Assembly: GCF_018732085.1 (NCBI RefSeq) | Contig: NZ_CP076103.1 | Location: forward strand, 1,674,001 to 1,738,000 | Length of the DNA stretch: 64,000 nucleotides | Reading direction: 5' to 3' | Source: Lysobacter capsici | GTDB taxonomy: Bacteria > Pseudomonadota > Gammaproteobacteria > Xanthomonadales > Xanthomonadaceae | In this document: positions 8,314 to 15,913 of the stretch, in pieces | How positions within the stretch are numbered: the first letter of the stretch is position 1 | Layout: each line of letters begins with the position of its first letter | Notes under the pieces: model-generated | Seen by the model: only the letters and a program-made list of their open reading frames with translations | Databases searched by the model: none | Told to the model about the DNA's origin: nothing | Program-made: the position numbers and the translations under genes

Positions 8314-8783
8314 GCACCCTGGGCGAACGCAAGAGCGCGCTGTTGCTGCTGAGCCTGGGCGCGTCCGACCAGCGCCAGTTGCTGGCGCGGCTGCCGGCGG
8401 CGTCGGCGCGCACGATCCGCGCGCTGATGCACGACCTGCGCCGCAGCCAGCTGCCGGCGGCGGAACTCGCCGACGCCCTGCTCGGCGACGAGATGCGCGG
8501 CCTGACCGCGCGCACGTCGCTGGATGTCGATCAACTGGTCGCGCTGTCGACCACCTTGCCGCATGCGTGGTTCGCGCGGGTGCTGTCGGTGTGGACCGGG
8601 GTCGATCGCAATTTCTGCCTCGCTTTGCTCGATAACCGCGTCGCCGCGTCGGTGCGCGAGGAGCTCGACCGCATCGGCCGGATGCCGCCGAAGCTGGCCG
8701 ACGCCTTGCGCGCCGAGTCGTTGCAACTGGTGTCCGAAGCGATGGCCGCGTCCACCGCGTTGCCGGCCGGAGGACGCGCCTGA
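8310..8783 (+). CDS. fliG: Truncated FliG-like protein (no torque domain)
   Basis: Only 157 residues, where FliG is normally about 330. The assignment rests mainly on position between fliF and fliH. The N-terminus (ERKSALLLLSLGASDQRQLLARLPAASART) resembles the FliG-N domain that binds FliF (pattern KxAxLLLSLG). No armadillo EHPQ-type motif and no C-terminal helix with the charged residues that meet the stator can be found; the protein ends at RA after an Ala-rich stretch. The reading frame is clean, with ATGA overlap upstream and TGATG overlap downstream, so this looks like a maintained short gene rather than decay. A non-FliG adapter replacing FliG is an alternative. Confidence 0.7.
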   Translation: MSTLGERKSALLLLSLGASDQRQLLARLPAASARTIRALMHDLRRSQLPAAELADALLGDEMRGLTARTSLDVDQLVALSTTLPHAWFARVLSVWTGVDRNFCLALLDNRVAASVREELDRIGRMPPKLADALRAESLQLVSEAMAASTALPAGGRA

Positions 8784-9457
8784 TGGAGCGCATTTCCGCC
8801 GATCAGGGGCGCATCGTCGGATTGTCGGCGCTGTTGCAGCCCGCGGCCGCGCCGAACGCGGCGCCGTCGCAGGCGCGGCCCGATCCGGCCGCCGAACTCG
8901 AACGCGAACGCAAGGCCGTGCTCGAACGCGCCGAAGCCGAAGGGCTCAAGCGCGGCCTGCAGCGCGCCGACGAACAGATCCTCGCCAGCCAGCAGAAGGC
9001 CGAAGCGCGGATCGAACAGGCGCATGCCGCGCAGACGCGCAAGCTGCACGACGCCAACGAGCAACTCGCCGCCTTGCTGAAGGCCTGGCCGGCGGCCGCG
9101 GACGAACTCGACCAGCGCCTGGAGACCCTGTCGCTGGACATCGCGTTCGCCTGCGTGACCCGTCTGCTCGGCGAAATCGGCGCCGACGGCGAGTTGATGA
9201 AGCGCTTGTGCCGTCAAGCCTTGAGCGAATACCGCCAGCGTCCGGTGACCGTGCGCGTGGCCGCGGCCGATGTCGAGGCGGTCGGCGAACTCGCGTCCGA
9301 TGCGCAAGTTCGGGTGATCGCCGATGCGCGCCTGAGCCCCGGACAATGCCGCCTGGAAACCCACAAGGGCCTGTACGACACCAGCCTGGAAGTGCGTCTG
9401 GACGCGTTGAAGCAAGCGCTGCTGCGCAGCGTCGACGGCGGAGAGGCCGACGCATGA
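8783..9457 (+). CDS. fliH: FliH, negative regulator/stator of the export ATPase
   Basis: Peripheral-stalk-like partner of FliI. 224 residues, typical length. A disordered, Pro/Ala-rich N-terminus is followed by a long charged coiled coil (about residues 35-105, repeated AELERERKAVLERAEAEG-type heptads) and a C-terminal globular domain with LSLDIAFACVTRLLGEI, VRVAAADVEAV and GQCRLETHKGLYDTSLEVRLDAL, as in FliH/YscL. TGATG overlap with fliG and ATGA overlap with fliI. Confidence 0.92.
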   Translation: MERISADQGRIVGLSALLQPAAAPNAAPSQARPDPAAELERERKAVLERAEAEGLKRGLQRADEQILASQQKAEARIEQAHAAQTRKLHDANEQLAALLKAWPAAADELDQRLETLSLDIAFACVTRLLGEIGADGELMKRLCRQALSEYRQRPVTVRVAAADVEAVGELASDAQVRVIADARLSPGQCRLETHKGLYDTSLEVRLDALKQALLRSVDGGEADA

Positions 9458-10785
9458 ACGCTTTGACGGCGCGCGCCCAGGCCCATATCCAACTTGCTCC
9501 GATGGGACGCAGGCTGGGCCGCATCGTCTCGTTCAACGGCCTGGTGATCGAAGCGCTCGGGCCGGAAGCGCACCTGGGCGAATTGTGCGAGATCGAATCG
9601 GCCGCGCCGGGTCCGCGGGTGATGGCCGAAGTGGTCGGCTTCCGCGACGAACGCGTGCTGTTGATGCCGTACGGCCACGTCGGCGCGATCTCCACCGAAA
9701 GCCACATCCGCGCGACCGGGCAGCCGGTCACCGTGCCGGTCGGCGAGGCCATGCTCGGCCGAGTGATCGGTGCGTTCGGCAATCCGCTCGACGAACACGG
9801 CCCGATCGCGTACTCCGATGCCTACCCGCTGTACCGCGAGCCGATCAATCCGATGGCGCGCGCGCCGATCGACAGCGCGCTCGACACCGGCGTGCGCGCG
9901 ATCGACACCTTGTTGACCCTCGGCGCCGGCCAGCGCGTGGGCGTGTTCGCCGGCAGCGGCGTGGGTAAGAGCACCTTGCTCGGCATGCTCGCGCGCCAGG
10001 TGCGCAGCGACGTGACCGTGCTGGCGCTGGTCGGCGAACGCGGCCGCGAAGTCGGCGAGTTCCTGACCCATGCGCTCGGCGCCGAAGGCCTCAAGCGTTC
10101 GGTGGTGGTGGCGGCGACGTCCGACGAACCGGCGCTGCTGCGCGCGCATGCCGCGCATGCCGCGCACGCGATCGCCGAATACTTCCGCGACCAGGGCCGC
10201 TCGGTACTGCTGATCGTCGATTCGATGACCCGCTTCGCCATGGCCCAGCGCGAGATCGGCCTGGCGATCGGCGAGCCGCCGACCTTCCGCGGCTACACCC
10301 CGTCGGTGTTCAGCCAGTTGCCGAAATTGCTGGAGCGCTGCGGCCGTCTGCGCAGCGGCGGCTCGATCTCGGGCATCTACAGCGTGCTGGTCGAAGGCGA
10401 CGACATGAACGAGCCGGTGACCGACCACATGCGCGCGATCCTCGACGGCCATATCGTGCTGACCCGCGACCTCGCCGCGCGCGGCCACCATCCGGCGATC
10501 GACCTGCTGCAAAGCACCAGCCGCCTGATGAGCCAGGTCGCCAGCGAATCCGAGCAGGCCATCGCCCGCGACGCGCGCAAGCAGATCGCCGCCTATGCCG
10601 CCTCGCGCGATCTGATCGAACTGGGCGCGCATCAGCGCGGCGCCAATCCGGCGCTGGATCGCGCGGTCGACCTCAAGCCGGCGCTGGACCGGATCATGCA
10701 GCAGACCCCGCTCGAAGCGACCGCGCGCGCCGAGGCCTATCGCCAGCTCGCTGCCGCGATCAAGCACGAAGGCGGCGCGGCATGA
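9454..10785 (+). CDS. fliI: FliI, flagellum-specific export ATPase
   Basis: Hexameric ATPase energizing substrate loading. 443 residues, the standard length. N-terminal barrel (LGRIVSFNGLVIEALG), Walker A GSGVGKST with Lys172, catalytic-region VALVGERGREVGEF-like segment, Walker B LLIVDS with Asp256, and the family signature PSVFSQLPKLLERCG. All expected catalytic residues are present, so export should be energized. It starts inside the fliH stop (ATGA). An upstream extension of the same frame is not used. Confidence 0.98.
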   Translation: MNALTARAQAHIQLAPMGRRLGRIVSFNGLVIEALGPEAHLGELCEIESAAPGPRVMAEVVGFRDERVLLMPYGHVGAISTESHIRATGQPVTVPVGEAMLGRVIGAFGNPLDEHGPIAYSDAYPLYREPINPMARAPIDSALDTGVRAIDTLLTLGAGQRVGVFAGSGVGKSTLLGMLARQVRSDVTVLALVGERGREVGEFLTHALGAEGLKRSVVVAATSDEPALLRAHAAHAAHAIAEYFRDQGRSVLLIVDSMTRFAMAQREIGLAIGEPPTFRGYTPSVFSQLPKLLERCGRLRSGGSISGIYSVLVEGDDMNEPVTDHMRAILDGHIVLTRDLAARGHHPAIDLLQSTSRLMSQVASESEQAIARDARKQIAAYAASRDLIELGAHQRGANPALDRAVDLKPALDRIMQQTPLEATARAEAYRQLAAAIKHEGGAA

Positions 10786-11231
10786 ACCGCAAACCTTCCG
10801 CCGCCGTGTCGACCCTGCTGCGCTGGCGCGAGTTCGAAGAAGCGCGCGCCTCGACCGTGTTCCTGCAGCGTTGCCACGAAACCCGCCAGGCGCTCAGCCG
10901 CATGCAGCAAGCGCAGGACGTGCTGCAGGCGATCAACGCGCGACGCGAGGAACTGCTCACCGCCGATAGCGTCGACCTGGTGTTGCTGCAGGCGGTGGAC
11001 GCTTTCGAAGCGCAGGCCTGGAGCCGGCTCGACACCCGCCGCGACGAACACGCCGCCGCGCGCCGTCAACAGGACGCCGCGCAGGACGAACACGTTGCCG
11101 CGCGCGCCCGCACCCGCGTGGCCCAGACCCGGCACGAGCGCCTGCGCGCCGGCGAACGCGATCAAGAGGAAAAACTGATGTTCGACCGCATGGCCGATCT
11201 GTACGCGAGTCACCGGAGCGATCGCGCATGA
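10782..11231 (+). CDS. fliJ: FliJ-like export chaperone (coiled coil)
   Basis: 149-residue, almost wholly alpha-helical coiled coil rich in Arg, Gln, Glu and Ala. It fits FliJ, the gamma-like stalk protein that links the FliI ring to FlhA. Sequence conservation in this family is weak; the evidence is length, composition (FEEARASTVFLQRCHETRQALSRM..., DEHVAARARTRVAQTRHERLRAGERDQEEK) and position right after fliI. 4-base overlaps on both sides (ATGA) indicate translational coupling. Confidence 0.85.
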   Translation: MNRKPSAAVSTLLRWREFEEARASTVFLQRCHETRQALSRMQQAQDVLQAINARREELLTADSVDLVLLQAVDAFEAQAWSRLDTRRDEHAAARRQQDAAQDEHVAARARTRVAQTRHERLRAGERDQEEKLMFDRMADLYASHRSDRA

Positions 11232-12025
11232 TCAAACCCACCTCCATCGCCGCCGCGGCGCTGTTGCCGCGTCACAACGCGCCGCAACGCGAGGGCGGCT
11301 CCGATTTCAGTCGCTGGATCGGTTCCGACCAAGGCCGTACGCCGGCCTCGGATGCGCCCGATGCACACAGCGATGCCCAGCGCGAATCGCGCGCGGCCGG
11401 CGATATCGATGCGCCGTCGCTGGCGTTCGATATCGCCGCGGCCGACCAAGCCGATCTGCTGCTGGAGTTCCACGTCAGCGGCCGCGGCGGCGAGCAGGAA
11501 TTGCTCGCGTTGCCGTGGCGGCTGTCGGCCAGTGGGCGCCTGTCGCAGTTGCTCAGCGCGACGCAGCGAACGAGCGGCCAGGGCCTGGCCTCGTCGCCCG
11601 CGCGCGACGCGGCGACCCGCGCCAACGCGGCGTTGGCCGATGCCTGGGTCGAATACAGCATCCGCCATTTGGCCCAGGCCGACGCGGCGTCGCCGCAGGT
11701 GTTGCCGATGCCGAACCTGGCCGATCCGCTGCAATCGAGCGCCACGAGTTCTGGCGAATCCACCGCCTCGGCGAGCGCGCCGCGCAACGCATCCGACGGC
11801 GCGGCCGCGCCGTGGGCCAGCCGCGTGCTGCGCTGGATCGAAAGCGAAGGCGGCGACGCCACCCTGTGGATCCGCGACTACCGCCTCGACCCGGACGCCG
11901 CGCAACGGCTCGGCCGTTTGATGCACACGCTCGCGCAAGAACACGGCACCCGACTGCAACGCATCGTCGTCAACGGCCGCGAGCATTGGCGCGCCGATCG
12001 CAACAGCTCACAGGAGAACGTCTAA
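11228..12025 (+). CDS. Uncharacterised protein in the FliK (hook-length) position
   Basis: 265 residues, low-complexity Ala/Ser/Asp-rich N-terminal two thirds and a compact C-terminal region of about 70 residues (PWASRVLRWIESEGGDATLWIRDYRLD... then RIVVNGREHW). fliK normally lies between fliJ and flgD. A disordered ruler-like N-terminus with a folded C-terminal part is the FliK plan, but the usual FliK-C motif (LxPxxLGxVxV) is not recognizable. The folded part has a pattern WIRDYRLDxxxAxRLxxxL. It overlaps fliJ by 4 bases and shares one base with flgD. Most likely a divergent FliK or a lineage-specific substrate-switch protein; function unproven. Confidence 0.55.
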   Translation: MIKPTSIAAAALLPRHNAPQREGGSDFSRWIGSDQGRTPASDAPDAHSDAQRESRAAGDIDAPSLAFDIAAADQADLLLEFHVSGRGGEQELLALPWRLSASGRLSQLLSATQRTSGQGLASSPARDAATRANAALADAWVEYSIRHLAQADAASPQVLPMPNLADPLQSSATSSGESTASASAPRNASDGAAAPWASRVLRWIESEGGDATLWIRDYRLDPDAAQRLGRLMHTLAQEHGTRLQRIVVNGREHWRADRNSSQENV

Positions 12026-12444
12026 TGGCCATCGACGCCATCGGCAGCACGCCGAACCCGCAGAACCAGGTACTGACCCGGCAGAAGAGCATCGACCAGG
12101 AAGACTTCATCAAGTTGTTCCTGGCCCAGCTGCAGTTCCAGGACCCGCTGGAACCGGTCGACAACCGCGAATTCCTGGCTCAGCTGGCCCAGTTCACCTC
12201 GCTGGAGCAATCGCGCCAGACCAGCGAGAACACCAACGAGCTGCTGTCGATGAACGCCACCAGCCAGGCCCTGGCGCTGATCGGCCGCGGCGTCGACGTG
12301 CAGGGTCAGGCGATCCCGCTGACCGGTTCGGTCACCGCGGTGCAGTTCACCGAGAACGGTCCGACCTTGAGCGTCACCGACGCCAACAAACAGGTCACCA
12401 CCGGCATCCGCCTGTCCCAGGTCACCCTGGTCAAGCAGCCTTAA
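12025..12444 (+). CDS. flgD: FlgD, hook-capping protein (minimal form)
   Basis: Hook scaffold/cap protein and type III substrate. 139 residues, where FlgD is usually 220 or more. The N-terminal secretion and capping segment is well conserved: IDQEDFIKLFLAQLQFQDPLEPVDNREFLAQLAQFTSLEQ. The C-terminal part is a short remnant of the beta domain (LIGRGVDVQGQAIPLTGSV...RLSQVTLVKQP), lacking the usual tudor/Fn3 module. A GGAG ribosome site lies 8 bases upstream; the start shares a base with the preceding stop. 20 bases to flgE. Confidence 0.93.
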   Translation: MAIDAIGSTPNPQNQVLTRQKSIDQEDFIKLFLAQLQFQDPLEPVDNREFLAQLAQFTSLEQSRQTSENTNELLSMNATSQALALIGRGVDVQGQAIPLTGSVTAVQFTENGPTLSVTDANKQVTTGIRLSQVTLVKQP

Positions 12445-12464
12445 GCAGTCGCAGGAGCGCGCTC

Positions 12465-13631
12465 ATGTTCCAAGCCTTGTTCAACAGCCTGTCGGGACTT
12501 TTCAGTTTCTCGCGCGGGCTCAACACGATCAGCAACAACGTGTCCAACATGAACACGCCCGGGTTCCGCGGCAGCGATGCGTTCTTCGAGAACGTGCGCG
12601 GCGGCCTGGGTTCGCGCATCAGCGGCGAGGGCATGCGCACCGAACCGGGCGACATCCGCCAGACCGGCAACGCCACCGACATGGCGGTCGACGGCGAGGG
12701 CTATTTCATTCTTCGCGATCGCAGCGGCGAACTGCACTACACCCGCGCCGGCCAGTTCCGTTTCAACGAGAAAGGCGTGCTGGTCGACACCGTGTCGGAC
12801 TACGAAGTGATGGGCTACGACGGCGACGGCAACCTCGCCGCGATCGATCTCACCCCGATGCGCACCTTGCCACCGGAGCTGACCAGCAAGGTCAACTTCA
12901 AGGGCACGCTGACTCCGAGCATGACCACGCCGTACACGATCACCTCGATCGACGTGTTCGATTCCAACGGCACCGCGCGGCGCCTGTCGGCGGTGTTCAC
13001 CCGCACCAGCGCCAACAACATGCCGGCCGAGTTCAACGTGGTGATCAAGGATTCCACCGACGCGACCATCGCCACGCATACCCTGAAGTTCGACACGCTC
13101 GGCACGCCGACCCGCGAGACCAACGAGTTCACCGCCCAGTTCGCCTTCGGCGGCGCCACGCCGCAGCCGGTGACGTTCAACTTCGGCACGCCCGGCGGTT
13201 TCGACGGCATTTATTCGTTCAGCGGCGGCAGCGTCAACGTCACCGCGACGGTCGCCGACGGTCACGGCATCCTCGGCTACAACGACGTGGCCTTCGACGA
13301 GAAGGGCGTGTTGCAGCTGTCGTATTCGACCAAGGAAAAACGCCAGGGCCCACGTCTGGCGCTGGCCTCGCTGCCCAACGAAAGCTCGCTCAAGCTCGAC
13401 GGCGGCCGCATGGTGTCGGGGCCGAGCGTGCAGGACAAGGAGCTCGGCCGTCCCGGCGAGTCGCGCTACGGCCGCATCGTCGGACGCAGCCTGGAGCTGT
13501 CCAACATCGACCTGACCCGCGAGTTCGCCGACATGATCATCATCCAGCGCGGCTATCAGGCCAGCTCGCGGGTGATGACCGTGAGCAACGAGATGATCGA
13601 GCAGCTCTACAACAGCACGAGGGGCAGCTGA
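12465..13631 (+). CDS. flgE: FlgE, flagellar hook protein
   Basis: Hook subunit polymerized outside the outer membrane. 388 residues, normal for FlgE (about 400). N-terminus FNSLSGLFSFSRGLNTISNNVSNMNTPGFRG, central TDMAVDGEGYFIL and C-terminal LELSNIDLTREFADMIIIQRGYQASSRVMTVSNEMIEQLYN are diagnostic. A GCAGGAGCG ribosome site precedes ATG 12465. The presence of intact hook, rod and ring genes shows the machine reaches the cell exterior, although no filament genes are near. Confidence 0.96.
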   Translation: MFQALFNSLSGLFSFSRGLNTISNNVSNMNTPGFRGSDAFFENVRGGLGSRISGEGMRTEPGDIRQTGNATDMAVDGEGYFILRDRSGELHYTRAGQFRFNEKGVLVDTVSDYEVMGYDGDGNLAAIDLTPMRTLPPELTSKVNFKGTLTPSMTTPYTITSIDVFDSNGTARRLSAVFTRTSANNMPAEFNVVIKDSTDATIATHTLKFDTLGTPTRETNEFTAQFAFGGATPQPVTFNFGTPGGFDGIYSFSGGSVNVTATVADGHGILGYNDVAFDEKGVLQLSYSTKEKRQGPRLALASLPNESSLKLDGGRMVSGPSVQDKELGRPGESRYGRIVGRSLELSNIDLTREFADMIIIQRGYQASSRVMTVSNEMIEQLYNSTRGS

Positions 13632-14401
13632 TGGCCGTGTTGTTGCCGGTGCGCTGGCACGGCGCGAGCCGCCTGGCGCGTCTGCGTTCGCTGTTGTCGG
13701 CGCGCGGCGGCGAGTGGCTGCGCGAGTGGTCGAGCGACAAGGCCGCGCTGGAGTTCAAGCTGGAACCGCTCGACAGCGGTGTCGGCGCCGGCCAGTGGTT
13801 CGCCACGCGCGCCAGCGGCGGCACGGTGCATGCGTGCATGGGCTCGGCTGGGTTCGATCAACTGGGGCGACGCCTGCTCGGCAGCAACGAATCCGACACG
13901 CTCGGCCTGGCCGAAGGCGTCGGCCGCCGCGCCTGGAGCGATCTGATGCGCGCCTGGTTCGCCGCCGCGTCCGACGCCGATGCGCTCAGCGATGCGGTCG
14001 CGCCGAGCGAACGCGCGCTGGCGGCGCGTCACGGCGTGGTCGGTCTGCTGGTGCAGGTGGCCGGCGTGCGCATCGCCTTGTACCTCGACGCCGGCGTGTG
14101 CGATGCGCTGGTGCCGGTCGACAAACCCGTCGCGGCGCTCGCGCTGAGCAAGCGCCGCGATGCGATGACCCAGGCGCAGGTCGGCCTGGAGGTCGTGCTC
14201 GATCTGGGCATGGCCGAAATCGGCCAGGCCTTCGATCTGCGGCCGGGCGAAGTCATCCGCACCGCGGTCAAGCTCGACACCGCATTGACCTTGCGTTCGG
14301 CGACCGGCGCGACGCTCGCGCGCGGTCAGCTGATCGCCCAGGACGGCCAGCGCGCCATTCGTATTTCCTCGATTTCCATGCAGCAAGGGGCAACCTCATG
14401 A
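13631..14401 (+). CDS. fliM: FliM-like C-ring protein without CheY-binding N-terminus
   Basis: 256 residues (FliM is usually about 330). The C-terminal 85 residues form a SPOA domain: AQVGLEVVLDLGMAEIGQAFDLRPGEVI...GATLARGQLI...QRAIRISSI. The middle is only loosely like FliM. The N-terminus (MAVLLPVRWHGASRLARLRSLL) has no LSQxEIDALL peptide, the element that binds phosphorylated CheY. Architecture is closer to HrcQ/SctQ-type ring proteins of secretion systems. TGATG overlap with flgE, ATGA overlap with fliN. The name fliM is positional; FliM/SctQ-like is safer. Confidence 0.75.
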   Translation: MAVLLPVRWHGASRLARLRSLLSARGGEWLREWSSDKAALEFKLEPLDSGVGAGQWFATRASGGTVHACMGSAGFDQLGRRLLGSNESDTLGLAEGVGRRAWSDLMRAWFAAASDADALSDAVAPSERALAARHGVVGLLVQVAGVRIALYLDAGVCDALVPVDKPVAALALSKRRDAMTQAQVGLEVVLDLGMAEIGQAFDLRPGEVIRTAVKLDTALTLRSATGATLARGQLIAQDGQRAIRISSISMQQGATS

Positions 14402-14700
14402 AGAACAGTGCAGCCGCCGAAGTGATCCCGGCCGACAAGACCACCCTCGATCTGCGCGACGCCGGCGCGCGCCAGGACATCGGCCTGATCGGCCATGTGC
14501 AGGTTTCGCTGGCCGCCCAGGTCGGCACGATCAATCTGTCGGTCGAGCGTCTGTTCGGGCTCAAGGCCGGCGACGTGATCGACATGAACGAAGCGCTGGA
14601 AGCGCCGATCACCTTGATGCTCAACGGCCGCGCGGTCGCGCGCGCCGAGCTGCTCGCGGTGGACGATCACTTCGGCGTGCGGATCCTGGAACTGGCGTGA
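14398..14700 (+). CDS. fliN: FliN, C-ring SPOA protein
   Basis: 100 residues, typical for the short FliN form. Full SPOA domain: IGLIGHVQVSLAAQVGTINLSVERLFGLKAGDVIDMNEALEAPITLMLNGRAVARAELLAVDDHFGVRILEL, including the conserved VDDxxGVRI end. Forms the base of the C ring with FliM and docks FliH. ATGA overlap with the upstream SPOA gene, GTGA overlap with fliO. Confidence 0.95.
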   Translation: MKNSAAAEVIPADKTTLDLRDAGARQDIGLIGHVQVSLAAQVGTINLSVERLFGLKAGDVIDMNEALEAPITLMLNGRAVARAELLAVDDHFGVRILELA

Positions 14701-15149
14701 GCGCTGACGCAACGCAAGCGGCCGCTAAGCAAACCGCGCCGACGGCGACCCAGCCTGTGGCTGCGCCTGCAGCGGCGCCCGTCGTCGCGCCGGGCGCGGT
14801 GCACAGCGCGGCACCGATCGGTTTTCGCGACGAGCACGAATCGGTCGCCGATTCGGCGGTCGGCGTGCTGCTGATGCTGGTGGTGCTGCTCGGCGCCTGC
14901 CTCGGCGGCCTGATTTTCGCCAAGCGCAAAGGCTGGTTGAACCGCTGGCTGCCGGCGCCGACCGGCGCGGCCGACGACGCCTCGCGCCTGCGCGTGGAGC
15001 AGGTGCTGCGGCTGAGCCCGCGCACCGTGCTGTACCGCGTCGCCGACGAACGCAGCCGTTATCTGATTGTCGAATCGACCGCGAGCGCACAGCTCGGTCC
15101 CGCGCAACCTCTCGATCAAGCGAACTCGCCTCATGACCCGTACGCCTGA
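14697..15149 (+). CDS. fliO: FliO, export gate assembly protein
   Basis: 150 residues. An Ala/Pro-rich N-terminus is followed by one membrane helix (about residues 54-76, VGVLLMLVVLLGACLGGLIF) and a short cytoplasmic domain with the FliO pattern LRVEQVLRLSPRTVLYRVADERSRYLIVES. FliO is a transient scaffold for FliP ring assembly. GTG 14697 overlaps the fliN stop, and its end overlaps fliP by 17 bases. Confidence 0.9.
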   Translation: MSADATQAAAKQTAPTATQPVAAPAAAPVVAPGAVHSAAPIGFRDEHESVADSAVGVLLMLVVLLGACLGGLIFAKRKGWLNRWLPAPTGAADDASRLRVEQVLRLSPRTVLYRVADERSRYLIVESTASAQLGPAQPLDQANSPHDPYA

Positions 15150-15897
15150 CCGCCGCCGTTGGCCGATCGCTGTTGGCGTCATGGCTGCCGCGTTGTTGTT
15201 CGCGGGCGCCGCTGCGGCGGCCGGCGTGACCGCGCCGAGCGACCTGGTGGGCGAAGCGCTCAAGCAGGACTACTCGCCGGCGATCCGCAACCTGATCGCG
15301 CTGACCGCGTTGTCGCTGTTGCCGGTGGCGTTGATCGCGATGACCTCGTTCACCCGCATCGTGATCGTGCTGTCGCTGCTGCGCCACGCCCTGGGCCTGC
15401 CGCAGACGCCGCCGAACGCGGTGGTGGTGACCTTGTCGATCTGCCTGACCTATTTCTCGATGGCGCCGGTACTCGACAAGGTCAACGACAGCGCGCTGCA
15501 ACCGTACATGGCCGAGCAGATCGGCAGCGGCGAAGCGGTGCGCCGCGGCCTGCTGCCGATGCGCGAGTTCATGGTCGGCCAGACCCGCGAATCGGACCTG
15601 ACCGCGGTGCTGGAAATGGCGCGGGTGCCGGCGCCGAAGACCATCGACGACATCCGTTTCCGTCATCTGCTGCCGGCGTTCCTGCTCAGCGAACTCAAGA
15701 CCGCGTTCCAGATCGGCTTCGTGATTTTCCTGCCGTTTCTGCTGATCGACCTGGTGGTGGGCGCGGTGCTGATGGCCTTGGGCATGATCATGGTGCCGCC
15801 GGCGACGATCAGCCTGCCGCTGAAAATACTGTTGTTCGTATTGATCGACGGCTGGGTGCTGGTGTCCAGGGCCTTGTTGAGCAGTTACTGGACGTGA
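15133..15897 (+). CDS. fliP: FliP, export gate core protein
   Basis: Core export-channel subunit with FliQ and FliR. 254 residues, with a cleavable signal (PIAVGVMAAALLFAGAAAAAG) as is usual for FliP. Conserved blocks: LIALTALSLLPVALIAMTSFTRIVIVLSLLRHALG, MREFMVGQTRESDLTA, LLPAFLLSELKTAFQIGF and MIMVPPATISLPLKILLFVLIDGW. ATG 15133 lies inside fliO. fliQ and fliR do not follow; the next gene is the sigma factor, so the gate genes are split across the locus. Confidence 0.97.
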   Translation: MTRTPDRRRWPIAVGVMAAALLFAGAAAAAGVTAPSDLVGEALKQDYSPAIRNLIALTALSLLPVALIAMTSFTRIVIVLSLLRHALGLPQTPPNAVVVTLSICLTYFSMAPVLDKVNDSALQPYMAEQIGSGEAVRRGLLPMREFMVGQTRESDLTAVLEMARVPAPKTIDDIRFRHLLPAFLLSELKTAFQIGFVIFLPFLLIDLVVGAVLMALGMIMVPPATISLPLKILLFVLIDGWVLVSRALLSSYWT

Positions 15898-15913
15898 CGG
15901 AAACCGGGGCGTG

